Shown in pieces: positions 34,905-43,857 of a stretch of 50,862 nucleotides of DNA (position 1 is its first letter; each line of letters begins with the position of its first letter). Under the pieces are notes generated by a model. It had not been told where the DNA came from, ran no database searches, and saw nothing but the letters and a program-made list of their open reading frames with translations. The DNA comes from DAOTZR01 sp034432595. Its GTDB lineage: Bacteria > Chloroflexota > Anaerolineae > B4-G1 > SLSP01. The stretch is taken from assembly GCA_034432595.1 (NCBI GenBank), contig DAOUBT010000028.1, positions 1-50,862 of the forward strand. The letters are read 5' to 3'. A program made the translations under genes and the position numbers.

Positions 34905-35891
34905 TCACGCCGGGATGAGGTCATCCAGCACGCGCTGGAAGTCCTCCGGCAAAGGGGCGGTGAAGGCCAGCGCCGCACCGGTCAGCGGATGGGTGAAGGC
35001 CAGGGACGCGGCGTGCAGGCATTGCCGCGGCGCGGGGAGCGGGGAGCGCTGCGGCCCGTAGAGCGTATCCCCCACCAGGGGATAGCCCAGCCAGGCCATG
35101 TGGACGCGAATTTGATGCGTGCGCCCGGTCTCCAAATCCACATCAAGCAGGGTGTAGGGGCGACCGGCGGCATCCACATAACGCGCGCGCACCGTCCAGC
35201 GCGTGCGCGCCTCCCGCCCGCCTTCCACCACCGCCATCTTGAGGCGCTGCACCGGGTGGCGACCAATCGGCGCGTTGACGTAGCCGCTCGCTACCTTTAC
35301 CGCGCCGATGACCAGCGCCACATACCGCTTGTGCACCTCACGGCGCTTGAATTGCTGCTGCAAACGCTGATGGGCCACATCGTTTTTCGCCACCACCAGC
35401 AGGCCGGAGGTGTCCTTATCGAGGCGGTGGACAATGCCGGGCCGCACCGCTCCACCGACTGAAAGCGTCGGGCAGTGATAGAGCAGGGCATTCACCAGCG
35501 TCCCACGCGGATTGCCCGCGCCCGGATGCACCACCAGCCCGGCAGGCTTGTTAATGACGATGAGGGCCTCATCTTCATACACAATGTCCAACGGGATGGG
35601 TTCCGGCAGGAGTTCCGTGGGTTCGGGGGGCGGGATGCGCACCAGCAGCCTATCCCCCACGCGGACTTTGTAGGCCGGGCGTGTCGGCGCACCGTTGACG
35701 AGCACCTCGCCGCTTTCGATGAGGCGTTGCAGAGCGGCACGGCTCAGCTCCGGCAGATGCGCCACCAGATAGCGGTCCAGACGTTCGCCCGCCGCGGCGA
35801 CCGTGAAGCTCACCTCCTGCGCGGGTAAATCGTCCTCTTCCCCCCAGGCCTCGCCGCTATCGGGGTCCCAACTCATCCCGTCGTGCATCAT
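34905..35891 (-). CDS. Pseudouridine synthase, RluA/RluD family
   Basis: 328 residues. N-terminal S4 domain (about 30-90, RLDRYLVAHLPELSRAALQRLIESGEVLVNG) and RluA-type catalytic domain with HRLDKDTSGLLVVAKN, in which the aspartate is the nucleophile. Isomerises uridines in 23S rRNA (RluD, helix 69) or tRNA; specificity cannot be assigned with certainty. The acidic N-terminal 25 residues (MMHDGMSWDPDSGEAWGEED) precede the S4 domain. The start at 35891 overlaps the hutI stop; ATGs at 35888 and 35876 are alternatives. Much longer open frame upstream is only antisense-free space within hutI and is not coding for this protein. Confidence 0.92.
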   Translation of the reverse strand: MMHDGMSWDPDSGEAWGEEDDLPAQEVSFTVAAAGERLDRYLVAHLPELSRAALQRLIESGEVLVNGAPTRPAYKVRVGDRLLVRIPPPEPTELLPEPIPLDIVYEDEALIVINKPAGLVVHPGAGNPRGTLVNALLYHCPTLSVGGAVRPGIVHRLDKDTSGLLVVAKNDVAHQRLQQQFKRREVHKRYVALVIGAVKVASGYVNAPIGRHPVQRLKMAVVEGGREARTRWTVRARYVDAAGRPYTLLDVDLETGRTHQIRVHMAWLGYPLVGDTLYGPQRSPLPAPRQCLHAASLAFTHPLTGAALAFTAPLPEDFQRVLDDLIPA

Positions 35892-37171
35892 GCCCCGTCC
35901 GCCCGCCAGACGACGCGCCCATCCTTGATGACCAGGGCGACGGGATTGGTGCCAAAACGATAGCCCAGATGCCGATAATCCGGCACATCCAACAGCACCA
36001 AATCGGCGCGGTAGCCGGGCGTGAGACTGCCCACCTCGTGCCCCAGGCCCAGAGCAAAGGCGGCGTTGAGGGTGGCCGCGACCAGCGCCTGCGCCGGTGT
36101 AAGACGCAAATAACGACAGGCTAAAGCGATGACAAAAGGCATGGATTCGTTCCACGCCGTGCCGGGGTTGCAATCCGTGGCTAAGGCCAGTGCGGCCCCC
36201 GCTTCCAACAGGGCGCGCGCCGGCGTGTAGTCGTGATGCCCCAGCCCAAAAGGCGTGCAGGGCAGGGAGACAGCGATGGTCTGCGCGGCCCCCAGGCGCG
36301 CGATGTCCTCCGGCGGGGTGGTGACGAGATGATCCGCTGAAGTCGCGCCCAGCTCGACCGCCAGCGCCGTCCCGCCCAGCGGCGCGAATTCGTCCACGTG
36401 AATCTTGAGCGGGAAACCCAACTGCCGCGCCGTTTCCAGGATGCGCCGCGATTGGGCCAGATCGAAAGCGCCCTGCTCGCAGAAGACATCGCAGAAGGGC
36501 AGGCGCTCCCATCCCAGGGCCTGCGCCTTTTCCCGCGCCGCGGGTAGCATCTCCTCACATACCAGAGCCACGTAATCATCGGCGCGGCCCTTATATTCAG
36601 CGGGGATGGCGTGCGCTCCCAGGAACGTGGGGACAAGGGTCACGGGTTGCGTGCGCTGCAGCTCCGCGATGGCTTCCATTTGCCGCAGCTCGGTCGCTGT
36701 TTCCAGGCCGTAGCCGGTCTTGATTTCGACGGTGGTCGTGCCGTGCGCCAACATGCGCTGCAGGCGCGGACGGGTTTCCGCCACCATCTGCGCCACATCC
36801 GCGGCGCGCGTGGCGCGCACGGTGGACATGATGCCGCCCCCTGCGGCCATAATGTCCATGTAGGTAGCGCCGGCAATGCGCAGCTCAAACTCGGCGGCGC
36901 GGTCACCCACCCAGACCAGATGGGTGTGCGGGTCCACAAAGCCGGGGCAGATGACGCGGCCGCGCGCATCCACCTCTTGCCGCGCCGTGTAGCGCGCGCG
37001 CAGGTCCGCGCTCGGCCCCACCGCCACGATGCGGCCCGCATCCACCGCCACCGCCCCCTGCGGGATGAGGCCCAGTTCGCCCAGGGCCAGCCCGCGCTGC
37101 GGTCCCCCACCCTGCGGCGGGATGACGCACACTTGCGCGGCGGAGTGCAGCAACAGGTCAATGCTCGTCAT
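35888..37171 (-). CDS. hutI: Imidazolonepropionase
   Basis: 427-residue cytoplasmic amidohydrolase that opens imidazolone-5-propionate to N-formimino-L-glutamate, the third step of histidine breakdown. TIM-barrel metal ligands are visible: HTH in VDPHTHLVWVG, His in KIHVDEFAPLGG, His in SADHLV and Asp in ALATDCNPGT. Length is normal. GGGGAGG lies 9 nt before the ATG. It overlaps sbcD by 14 nt and rluD by 4 nt, so the three are translationally coupled, although the functions are unrelated. hutH, hutU and hutG are absent from the window. Confidence 0.96.
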   Translation of the reverse strand: MTSIDLLLHSAAQVCVIPPQGGGPQRGLALGELGLIPQGAVAVDAGRIVAVGPSADLRARYTARQEVDARGRVICPGFVDPHTHLVWVGDRAAEFELRIAGATYMDIMAAGGGIMSTVRATRAADVAQMVAETRPRLQRMLAHGTTTVEIKTGYGLETATELRQMEAIAELQRTQPVTLVPTFLGAHAIPAEYKGRADDYVALVCEEMLPAAREKAQALGWERLPFCDVFCEQGAFDLAQSRRILETARQLGFPLKIHVDEFAPLGGTALAVELGATSADHLVTTPPEDIARLGAAQTIAVSLPCTPFGLGHHDYTPARALLEAGAALALATDCNPGTAWNESMPFVIALACRYLRLTPAQALVAATLNAAFALGLGHEVGSLTPGYRADLVLLDVPDYRHLGYRFGTNPVALVIKDGRVVWRADGA

Positions 37172-38399
37172 CGCTCAATGCCTCCCCTACTTCGCTGAAA
37201 ATGGCGCGCGCTTCGTCCAGATAGGCGGCGATGTGCTCCGCCGACTTGCCGCGCGCTTCGAGGTAGAAGCTCAATAAGTCTTCCGGCGTGAGGGTTTCCA
37301 CTTCCAGGCCGTCTAAGCGGTCCACTGCCGCGCGCTCGACATCGCGCACGATTTGCGCGTAGAAAGCCGCCCCCAAGAGCGCGCTCAAATCGCGCTCACG
37401 CAGGTGCGGCTCCTGCTCCGGCAAGAGCTTGATCTGAAGCCGCACGACCGCGTCCTGCAAGGGGACGCCCCGCAAACGCTGGGTGATGACGGCCATGGGA
37501 TCCGTGGCGGCGCGCACGTCCACCTTGACGGTGATGAAGGGACGCGCGTTGACCTGCACAAAGCGCCATTCCGCGTGTCCGCGTTCCACGTCCACCCAAC
37601 AGAAGCCCTTGGGCTGGCCTTCTTCGCCGAAATCCACACGCTCCAGGCTGCCCGCGTAGACCACCGGCGGCTGGTGACCGTTGTTCAGCTCCTGATGGAG
37701 GTGAATGTGCCCCAGGGCCACGTAATCCCAGGCGGCATCGGCCAGCACGGAAAGCGGGAGGGCCACGTCGCGCCCTATCATGATGGCGCGCTCCGAACCC
37801 CATTGGGCCTGTTCTACGGAGAGGTGTGCCAGCAGCACGGTCGGCAGAGCGGGGTCCAGTTCGTCTTTGAGCGCGGCCAGACGCTCCGCGAGGATGTGCG
37901 CTACTTCCTGATCCAGTTCCTGAATGGACTTGCGGCGGTAAATGTCCTGACGCAGAAGGCGCTGTCGCACGGGATAGGGCAGCGTGAGCACCTGCAAAGG
38001 GCCATAACGGGTTTCGATGCGGTGAACGGCGGACTTGCGCGCTACCGTGACGTGGGGAATGGCAAGGGCGTGAAAGATGTCCAGGCTGGTGGCGCGCTGC
38101 TCCACGGCGGGGATGTCGTGATTGCCCACGAGCAGCACCGTCGGGATGCCGGCCTGCGCAAGGCGTGAGAGACGCCGCGCGAACTCACGCAGGTAGGTTG
38201 GATCCGGGTCACGGGTGCGGAAAGCGTCACCGGCGAAAAGCACGGCGCCCGCTTCGTGCGCGATAGCATACTCCACCACGTCATCTAAGCGGTGCAGAAA
38301 ATCCAGCACGCGCTGATTCAGCCCCGTCTCCGGGTCCAATTTGCCGTAGCTTTCAACCCCAATGTGTAAATCGGCAAAATGCAAAACAGGTATCTTCAT
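37158..38399 (-). CDS. SbcD/Mre11-type DNA exonuclease
   Basis: 413 residues, a metallophosphoesterase nuclease that pairs with the SbcC/Rad50 ATPase in DNA end processing. Metal motifs: ADLHIG (Asp10, His12), AGDAF (Asp58), GNHD (93-95), LLAHLSVEQ and GHIHLH. Motif II reads GDAFRTRDPD instead of the common GDLFD. The C-terminal third is less conserved. The start follows AGGGAGAAG; 21 further open codons upstream belong to the intergenic repeat region. No sbcC gene is adjacent, so the partner is elsewhere or the protein acts as a lone YhaO/Mre11-like nuclease. Confidence 0.88.
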   Translation of the reverse strand: MKIPVLHFADLHIGVESYGKLDPETGLNQRVLDFLHRLDDVVEYAIAHEAGAVLFAGDAFRTRDPDPTYLREFARRLSRLAQAGIPTVLLVGNHDIPAVEQRATSLDIFHALAIPHVTVARKSAVHRIETRYGPLQVLTLPYPVRQRLLRQDIYRRKSIQELDQEVAHILAERLAALKDELDPALPTVLLAHLSVEQAQWGSERAIMIGRDVALPLSVLADAAWDYVALGHIHLHQELNNGHQPPVVYAGSLERVDFGEEGQPKGFCWVDVERGHAEWRFVQVNARPFITVKVDVRAATDPMAVITQRLRGVPLQDAVVRLQIKLLPEQEPHLRERDLSALLGAAFYAQIVRDVERAAVDRLDGLEVETLTPEDLLSFYLEARGKSAEHIAAYLDEARAIFSEVGEALSDDEH

Positions 38400-38470
38400 G
38401 GGACGCTTCTCCCTGTTTCCTGCTTCCAACACGATGCTTCCGGTTTCCAATCGAAAGGACATTCAAGGGC

Positions 38471-38553
38471 AGGCGACGGCAGTGCCGTCACCTACCCGGA
38501 TTGAACCCATACCGGGCGACCGAACTTTCCGCTTTCCAGCTTCCAGCATCCAG
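38471..38553 (+). repeat. Palindromic intergenic repeat (GACGGCAGTGCCGTC core), copy 2
   Basis: Plus-strand sense: GGC, the 15-nt palindromic core (38475-38489), ACCTACCCGG, ATTGAACCCATACCGGGCGACCG, then TTTCCGCTTTCCAGC and TTCCAGCATCCAG. It ends exactly against the stop codon of the minus-strand WD40 gene. The 70 bases before it (38400-38470) also contain GCTTCC/TTTCC runs like the tail. Confidence 0.7.
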
Positions 38554-40569
38554 CTACGGCCTCACCTGCGTCCACAGACAGACGCGCCCGTCCTCCGTCC
38601 CTACAGCGATGCGGTTGGCGTGGATATCCAGCGCCGTCACCGCGGCGGATTGCGGCGCCGAGGTCCACAGGGTATCGCCCGCCACCAGCACCAGACGGCC
38701 TTGCCGCGTGCCCGCAACCGGTAGCTCCTGCTCCCAGGCCATGGCTGTGACCGCATCACCGGCCAGTTGCCAGCGCTGCACCACCTCCGCGCGGGTCACA
38801 TCCCACAACAGGATTTGTCCACTCGCATCCGCCGCCAGCAACTGCTGACCGTTGGGCGAGAAAGCGAGCGCGGTCAAGGCGGCGCGGTGTCCGTCCAACA
38901 CCTTCAAGCGCGTCCCCGCTTCCACATCCCAGAGCCACAGCTCCCCGTTGGCCGCGCCAGAAGCCACCCACGGCCTGGATGGGTGCGTCGCCAAAACGGT
39001 GATCGGCGCGGTGTGGCGTTCGATATTCCACAACGACCAGTCCGCATCGCCGCTGCTTGCGTCCACAATCCAGATGCGGCCCTCATCCAACCCCAACAGG
39101 ATTTGCAAGCGCTGCGGCAGCACCGCCACGGCGCGGATGGGCGATAAAATGGGGATGTGGGTGGTGTAGACCTCGGTGAAATCGGGCAGGAGATAGTGAC
39201 GCGCGCGCGTGCCCTGCACCAGCACCACCTGTTCCTCCCACGCGAGCAGCGCGCGCTCCGCCATTAAGGGCTGCGTGAGCACCGCCGTCGGCGAAAGGGT
39301 TTGCGCGTCGGCCAGGGTGGTGGCGCTGGATTGCACGATAGTCAGGCGCTGCAGCGTCATGCCCAGCGCGTGCACCGGCTCGTGCTGCGCCTGCAAACAC
39401 CCCACCACCTGCGGCGGCTGCGTCAGGGAAAAGCCGCCCATCGGCGTAGGCACGGGTGTGCCCGGTTGCACCGGCCAATACGGCGTGGCGGTCGGGGTCA
39501 GGGTGATGGTGGGGGTCGGCCAGAGCGTCGGCGTGGGCTGCGGCGTGGCGCCCGTCGGGGCCTGCGCCAGCCAGACGAGCAGCGCCACCATCACGAGGGC
39601 CAGCAGGGCTGCTACCGCCATCCACACCGGACGCAGACGCGGCCAGACGCCTCCCCAGGCCCACACCAGCGCGGCCAGCGCCAAAGCAAGGGCCGCAGCG
39701 GCGAAAAGGTTCCACGCCGCCGCTTCCAGGACTACCTGCGCCAGGGTCAACGCATAGCCCTGCACCGTGGCGGAAAAGCCTTCCAGACCCCACAACGCCG
39801 TCCAATGCCCGGCCCAGGCGGGCAGATACCAGGCCAGCGCGGCTGCGCCCAATCCCCCCAATAGCGGCGGGAAGCCCGCCCAGAGCGGCGTCTCCTGCGC
39901 AGGAGCCAGGGCCAGCACGGCAGCGGTCAAGACGAGGGCCAGGAAAGGCCAGAGCAACACCAGGGCGGGCGCGACGGGCAAAGGCGGGGTCTGGAAGGCG
40001 CGCGCCTGCCAGGCGTTGAGGCGCGCGTACACGTCCATTTCGATGGTATCCCAGGCTTCGCGCAGGGCCGTGTAGGCGTAGCCCTGCTCCTCCGGCGGCA
40101 GTTGATCAGGCCGGCAGTAAAGAGCGCCCGCCTCCGCGCAGGGCGGCAGGGCCTGCCAGAGCGCGTCCAGGATGAGCGCGCGCCGCGGTTCGATGAGATA
40201 AGCGCGCACCGCCGCGCTGAAGGCCTCCGGCGCCGGTCCCTGTCCCAGGAACCAGCGCACCGTCTGCGGACCGAGATGGGCCAGCAGAGGTTCCAGCGTC
40301 TCCGGCTGCAACGCCGCCTCCAGGACGGGTTGCAGGGTCTCGGCCTGACGCGGCATCCAGCGATAGGTATCGTCCTGCGGCAGGCGCGGTGCCAGCTCCA
40401 CGGCGAGCACGGCGCTCAGGCGCGGCAGCAGACGCCGGTCGTGCGCCACGCGCCGGTATACCTGCGGCCCGGTCAGGCTCAGGTAGAGCGGGCCGAGCAC
40501 CAGCAGCGCCGCCCAGGCGAGCGCAGCCAGGAACGTCGTCAGTCCCGCAAGCAGGCGGCGCGCATTCAT
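38554..40569 (-). CDS. Membrane protein with Thr-Pro linker and WD40 repeats
   Basis: 671 residues. An N-terminal helix (about 5-30) is followed by an extracytoplasmic helical domain (about 31-205). Then come hydrophobic helices (about 205-230, 235-255, 290-315, 320-345), a Thr-Pro-rich linker (about 350-385) and a C-terminal beta-propeller-like part. The last three blades show WD40 consensus (ANGELWLWDVEAGTRLKVLDGH, SGQILLWDVTRAEVVQRW, DGRVCLWTQ). I do not recognise the N-terminal family. The propeller probably lies outside the membrane and may bind a protein partner. The ATG overlaps the rpiB stop (ATGA). The gene ends against a repeat. Confidence 0.8.
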   Translation of the reverse strand: MNARRLLAGLTTFLAALAWAALLVLGPLYLSLTGPQVYRRVAHDRRLLPRLSAVLAVELAPRLPQDDTYRWMPRQAETLQPVLEAALQPETLEPLLAHLGPQTVRWFLGQGPAPEAFSAAVRAYLIEPRRALILDALWQALPPCAEAGALYCRPDQLPPEEQGYAYTALREAWDTIEMDVYARLNAWQARAFQTPPLPVAPALVLLWPFLALVLTAAVLALAPAQETPLWAGFPPLLGGLGAAALAWYLPAWAGHWTALWGLEGFSATVQGYALTLAQVVLEAAAWNLFAAAALALALAALVWAWGGVWPRLRPVWMAVAALLALVMVALLVWLAQAPTGATPQPTPTLWPTPTITLTPTATPYWPVQPGTPVPTPMGGFSLTQPPQVVGCLQAQHEPVHALGMTLQRLTIVQSSATTLADAQTLSPTAVLTQPLMAERALLAWEEQVVLVQGTRARHYLLPDFTEVYTTHIPILSPIRAVAVLPQRLQILLGLDEGRIWIVDASSGDADWSLWNIERHTAPITVLATHPSRPWVASGAANGELWLWDVEAGTRLKVLDGHRAALTALAFSPNGQQLLAADASGQILLWDVTRAEVVQRWQLAGDAVTAMAWEQELPVAGTRQGRLVLVAGDTLWTSAPQSAAVTALDIHANRIAVGTEDGRVCLWTQVRP

Positions 40570-41021
40570 GCCGGTTCCCCGGGCGTTTCGAGGGCAGCAA
40601 TTTTGGCCACCCGGCGGGCATGGCGTCCGCCCTCATAGCTGCCATTCAAGAAGGCATCCACAATATCCAACGCCAGGCCCTCGCCGATAACCCGTCCGCC
40701 CAGGGCGAGGATGTTGGCATCGTTATGCGCGCGGGCCATGCGCGCCATGTAGGGATCGGTACACAGGGCGGCACGGGCGCCGCGCACCTTATTCGCGGCA
40801 ATCGAGATGCCGATGCCCGTCCCACAGATGACGATGCCCAGGTCATACCGTCCTTTCACCACCGCGCGCGCCACGGGCAGCGCGTAATCGGGATAATCCA
40901 CCGAAGTTTGCCCGTCGTGCGTGCCCACGTCTTCCACCTCATGACCGGCAGCGAGGAGATGACGCTTCACCGCTTCTTTGAGGGCATAACCGCCATGATC
41001 TGCACCGATAATGAGCCGCAT
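40566..41021 (-). CDS. rpiB: Ribose-5-phosphate isomerase B
   Basis: 151-residue RpiB/LacA/LacB-type isomerase that interconverts ribose-5-phosphate and ribulose-5-phosphate in the pentose phosphate pathway. The start IIGADHGGYALKE, the catalytic Cys66 in ICGTGIGISIAANK and ARMARAHNDANILALGGRVIG are all typical. AAGAGGTG precedes the ATG. It is translationally coupled to the WD40 membrane gene downstream; no metabolic link is obvious. Confidence 0.96.
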   Translation of the reverse strand: MRLIIGADHGGYALKEAVKRHLLAAGHEVEDVGTHDGQTSVDYPDYALPVARAVVKGRYDLGIVICGTGIGISIAANKVRGARAALCTDPYMARMARAHNDANILALGGRVIGEGLALDIVDAFLNGSYEGGRHARRVAKIAALETPGEPA

Positions 41022-41053
41022 GGTTTCACCTCTTATCCCACTGAAAGATTGGT

Positions 41054-42415
41054 TTATGCTAAATTCGTGTTGTCTTCCAACCCATTTTGTGCCGCATCAA
41101 CAGGGCCGGCCTCCTCGACCACAGCGCCATGATCGGGGAGCACGGCTTCGACGTTGCGAATGTGCGGGTTAAAGTAGCCCACCAGGCCAGCCATTGCCGC
41201 GAACAGGCCCGTGATGACGAACATCAAGGCGATGCCAGCACCGGGGCCGGTCCCCACCAGGGAGCCGAAGCGTCCGGCCCAGGCCCCACCGGTCTGCATC
41301 GCCGGCTCGAAAACCTTATCCGCCAGAGGGCCAGCCAACGCCTGCGCCAGCGGGGAAACCAGCCACGCGATGAAGCGGCGCGTGCCAAAAACGCGCCCCT
41401 GAATATCCGGCTCCACCTTGGCCTGCCAGATGGCCTGATTGGAGCCGTTCAACATGGGGACAAGCATCCCGCCAATGAGCAGGCCGATAGCCCAGCCGGT
41501 GAAGGTCTGCACGAAGCCGAGCAAGCTTTGCGCAAACAGGCCGGTGAGAATCCAGCCCATCAGCACGCCGTGGACGCGCTTTTTCGGACCACCCCACACG
41601 CTCATCACAATCCCGCCCAGCACGCTGCCCACCGCCCCCACTGCGTTGACGCGGCTAAAAATCGCCACGTTCTGCTGCGTGCGCGCCAGAATCATGGGCG
41701 AAAAAACCGCAAAGGCCAGGTTGTTAAAGAAATTCCCCACCATGAACGTGAGCTGCAAGCCCAACAGGCCCGGCCGTTTGAAGATGTACGCAAAGCCGAA
41801 GCCCAAATCCTTGAGGAAATTCCCGCTGTTCGCAGCACGTCCCGCGTCCGTCTGTTGCGGCTGTGGGATGGGCACCAGCGCCAGAATCAGGATGGCAAAG
41901 CTCGCCGTGACCATGTCTATGAGGAGTAAGCCCTTCAAACCAATGGGGCCGATCAACATGCCCGCGAGGAGCGGCGCCAGAATGCCCGAACCCGCCGCGG
42001 CCAGCTCAAGCATGGCATTGGCTCGCGCGTAGTGCTTTTTGGGCAGCATCAAGGAAATGGTGGCAGAATAGGCCGGCCATTGGAATCCCTGCATCACCCC
42101 GGCGATGAAGGCCAGCGCATACAGGTGTTCGATCTGCAACCGGTCCAGACTGAGCAAAATGAAGATGACCAGCGCCGTGAACGCGGCGGCCATGTCGCTG
42201 AACATCATCATCAGCTTGCGGTTGCCGCGATCCACCCACATGCCGATAATCGGTCCCAACACCGTCATGGGCAGGGTGAAGGCCAGCCCAATCAGAGCCA
42301 ACGGGGTGGCCTGTTTGGTCACGTCGTAGGCCCACAGGGTCAGGCCAAAGTTACTCATGGAGGTGCCGAGCAGCGAAAAAACCTGTCCAATCCAGATGAG
42401 CAAGAAAATTTGCAC
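41054..42415 (-). CDS. Major facilitator superfamily transporter, MFS_3/EntS-like
   Basis: About 453 residues with twelve predicted hydrophobic helices. The N-terminal FLLIWIGQVFSLLGTSMSNFGLTLWAYDVT, the first loop GPIIGMWVDRGNRKLMMMFSD and the central MVGNFFNNLAFAVFSPMILAR are typical of MFS_3 (enterobactin exporter-like) proteins. Substrate unknown; efflux is likely. AAGGAG lies 6 nt before a GTG at 42415, which I take as the start. An in-frame ATG at 42430 overlaps that site and is the alternative. A 32-nt gap separates its stop from rpiB. Confidence 0.87.
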   Translation of the reverse strand: MQIFLLIWIGQVFSLLGTSMSNFGLTLWAYDVTKQATPLALIGLAFTLPMTVLGPIIGMWVDRGNRKLMMMFSDMAAAFTALVIFILLSLDRLQIEHLYALAFIAGVMQGFQWPAYSATISLMLPKKHYARANAMLELAAAGSGILAPLLAGMLIGPIGLKGLLLIDMVTASFAILILALVPIPQPQQTDAGRAANSGNFLKDLGFGFAYIFKRPGLLGLQLTFMVGNFFNNLAFAVFSPMILARTQQNVAIFSRVNAVGAVGSVLGGIVMSVWGGPKKRVHGVLMGWILTGLFAQSLLGFVQTFTGWAIGLLIGGMLVPMLNGSNQAIWQAKVEPDIQGRVFGTRRFIAWLVSPLAQALAGPLADKVFEPAMQTGGAWAGRFGSLVGTGPGAGIALMFVITGLFAAMAGLVGYFNPHIRNVEAVLPDHGAVVEEAGPVDAAQNGLEDNTNLA

Positions 42416-42578
42416 AGGTGACTCCTTCATAGGTTAGATAAGCTGCGCACGCCCCCCATGCGCTTTCTGCCACGCATACTTTTTAACGTCCGCAGCGGGA
42501 TTTCCGTTCCCTGGTCCATGATGCATGGCTGTGTGTTGATTCGCGCCGGTTGGTTGCCCCCGTGTTCGGGCGACCACG

Positions 42579-42635
42579 AGGGTTGCCGCCGCAAGGGGGG
42601 CAACCGCAAGGGGGCAACCGCAAGGGTTGCCCCTA
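42579..42635. repeat. GCAACC/GGTTGC palindromic repeat array
   Basis: GGGCAACCGCAAG occurs twice with a 14-base period (42598-42610, 42612-42624), next to a variant GGTTGCCGCCGCAAG and a closing GGTTGCCCCTAC that makes the block self-complementary. It abuts the ung stop codon. The GCCCCTAC edge is the complement of the GTAGGGGC edge at 12645. Confidence 0.6.
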
Positions 42636-43292
42636 CTACCATTGGATTGGCGCGAAACCGTGCTCGACAAGGTAGCGGTTGGCCTTAGAAAAGTGCCCGC
42701 ATCCCAAAAAACCTTGTGAAGCGGAAAGCGGTGAGGGATGCGGCGCTTCCAGGATGAGATGCCTGCGCCCATCAATGAGACGGCGTTTGCTCTGCGCAAA
42801 GCGCCCCCACAGCATGAAGACCACGTGTTCACGGCGTTGGGCTACCGTCGCCACAATCTCATCGGTGAGCGGCTCCCATCCCAGGCCTTGATGCGAGGCG
42901 GCTTTGCCCGCCTCCACCGTGAGCACGGCATTGAGCAGAAGCACACCCTGCCGCGCCCAACGGCTTAAATCCGTGCTGAAAGGTTGCGGCTGCCCACCGT
43001 ACACATCACGTTGAATCTCATCGAAGATGTTGCGCAACGAGGGCGGCGCGGTCACCCCTTCCGGCACGGAGAAAGCCAGCCCATCGGCCTGACCGGGACC
43101 GTGATAGGGGTCCTGTCCCAGAATCACCACGCGCACTGCGTCAAAATCCGTGAGCGCCAACGCGCGTAAAACACGGTCCTGCGCGGGATAAATAGTCGTC
43201 GTCAGACGCAGCGTCGCCACGTGCGCCAGCAGCGCCACGTGTAAGCCCTGCCGCATGGCCGGGACAACGTCAGTCCAGGTATCTAAGCTCAT
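42636..43292 (-). CDS. ung: Uracil-DNA glycosylase, family 1
   Basis: 218-residue base-excision repair enzyme that removes uracil from DNA. Water-activating motif GQDPYHGPGQADGLAFS (59-75, Asp61), the uracil-contact LLLNAVLTVEAG and the DNA-intercalation loop HPSPLS (185-190) are intact. The ATG overlaps the dcd stop (ATGA); an open frame continues 23 codons upstream but lies within dcd. Last gene of an argS-dcd-ung run. The pairing with dCTP deaminase, which feeds dUTP, makes metabolic sense for limiting uracil in DNA. Confidence 0.96.
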   Translation of the reverse strand: MSLDTWTDVVPAMRQGLHVALLAHVATLRLTTTIYPAQDRVLRALALTDFDAVRVVILGQDPYHGPGQADGLAFSVPEGVTAPPSLRNIFDEIQRDVYGGQPQPFSTDLSRWARQGVLLLNAVLTVEAGKAASHQGLGWEPLTDEIVATVAQRREHVVFMLWGRFAQSKRRLIDGRRHLILEAPHPSPLSASQGFLGCGHFSKANRYLVEHGFAPIQW

Positions 43293-43849
43293 AGCCGCGG
43301 TAACGTGATGCCCATCTGTTTCTGATATTTGCCCTTCTTGTCGGCGTAGGAGACCTCGCACGGCTCATCGCCCTCAAAGAAAAGCACCTGCGCGATGCCC
43401 TCATTGGCATAGATTTTAGCGGGCATGGGCGTGGTGTTGCTGATTTCGATGGTGATGTAGCCCTCCCACATCGGTTCCAGAGGGGTGAAATTCGTCACAA
43501 TGCCACACCGCGCATAGGACGACTTCCCCAGCACGGCCCCCAGCACGTTGCGCGGCATGCGGAAGTATTCCACCGAGCGCGCCAGGGCAAAAGAATTCGG
43601 CGGGATGATGCACACCTCACCACGGTATTCCGCCATCGCGCGCGTATCGAAGTGCTTGGGGTCCACGACCGTCAAATCCCCCAGACCGGGCGTGAAGATG
43701 AGGAACTCATCCGCCACCCGAATGTCGTAGCCATACGATGAAAGGCCATACGAGATGCAGCCGTTACGCACCTGCCCTTCCACAAAAGGCTCAATCATCC
43801 CATACTCCAGCACCATCTTGCGAATCCAACTATCGGCTTTTAACCCCAT
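43289..43849 (-). CDS. dcd: dCTP deaminase
   Basis: 186 residues, trimeric enzyme of the dUTPase fold that converts dCTP to dUTP (some relatives hydrolyse it on to dUMP). Motifs: GCISYGLSSYGYDIRVADEF, GKSSYARCGIVTNFTPLEPMWEGYITIEISNT with the catalytic Glu, and IAQVLFFEGDEPCEVSYADKKGKYQKQ. The start at 43849 follows GGGGGGAAT and lies 8 nt after the argS stop; upstream in-frame codons run into argS. Whether it is mono- or bifunctional cannot be told from motifs alone. Confidence 0.94.
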   Translation of the reverse strand: MGLKADSWIRKMVLEYGMIEPFVEGQVRNGCISYGLSSYGYDIRVADEFLIFTPGLGDLTVVDPKHFDTRAMAEYRGEVCIIPPNSFALARSVEYFRMPRNVLGAVLGKSSYARCGIVTNFTPLEPMWEGYITIEISNTTPMPAKIYANEGIAQVLFFEGDEPCEVSYADKKGKYQKQMGITLPRL

Positions 43850-43857
43850 ATTCCCCC

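Noticed and set aside
35892..36512. N-terminal extension of the pseudouridine synthase reading frame (about 200 codons)
   Set aside because: It lies entirely within hutI in another frame, is of Gly/Arg/Ala-rich shadow composition, and RluA-type proteins begin near the S4 domain.
36611..37198. Long plus-strand ORF opposite hutI
   Set aside because: Antisense to a clear hutI, with Arg/His/Gly-rich shadow composition.
42579..42635. Possible CRISPR array from the 14-base periodic repeats
   Set aside because: Units are adjacent without spacers of 25-45 bases and no cas genes are near.
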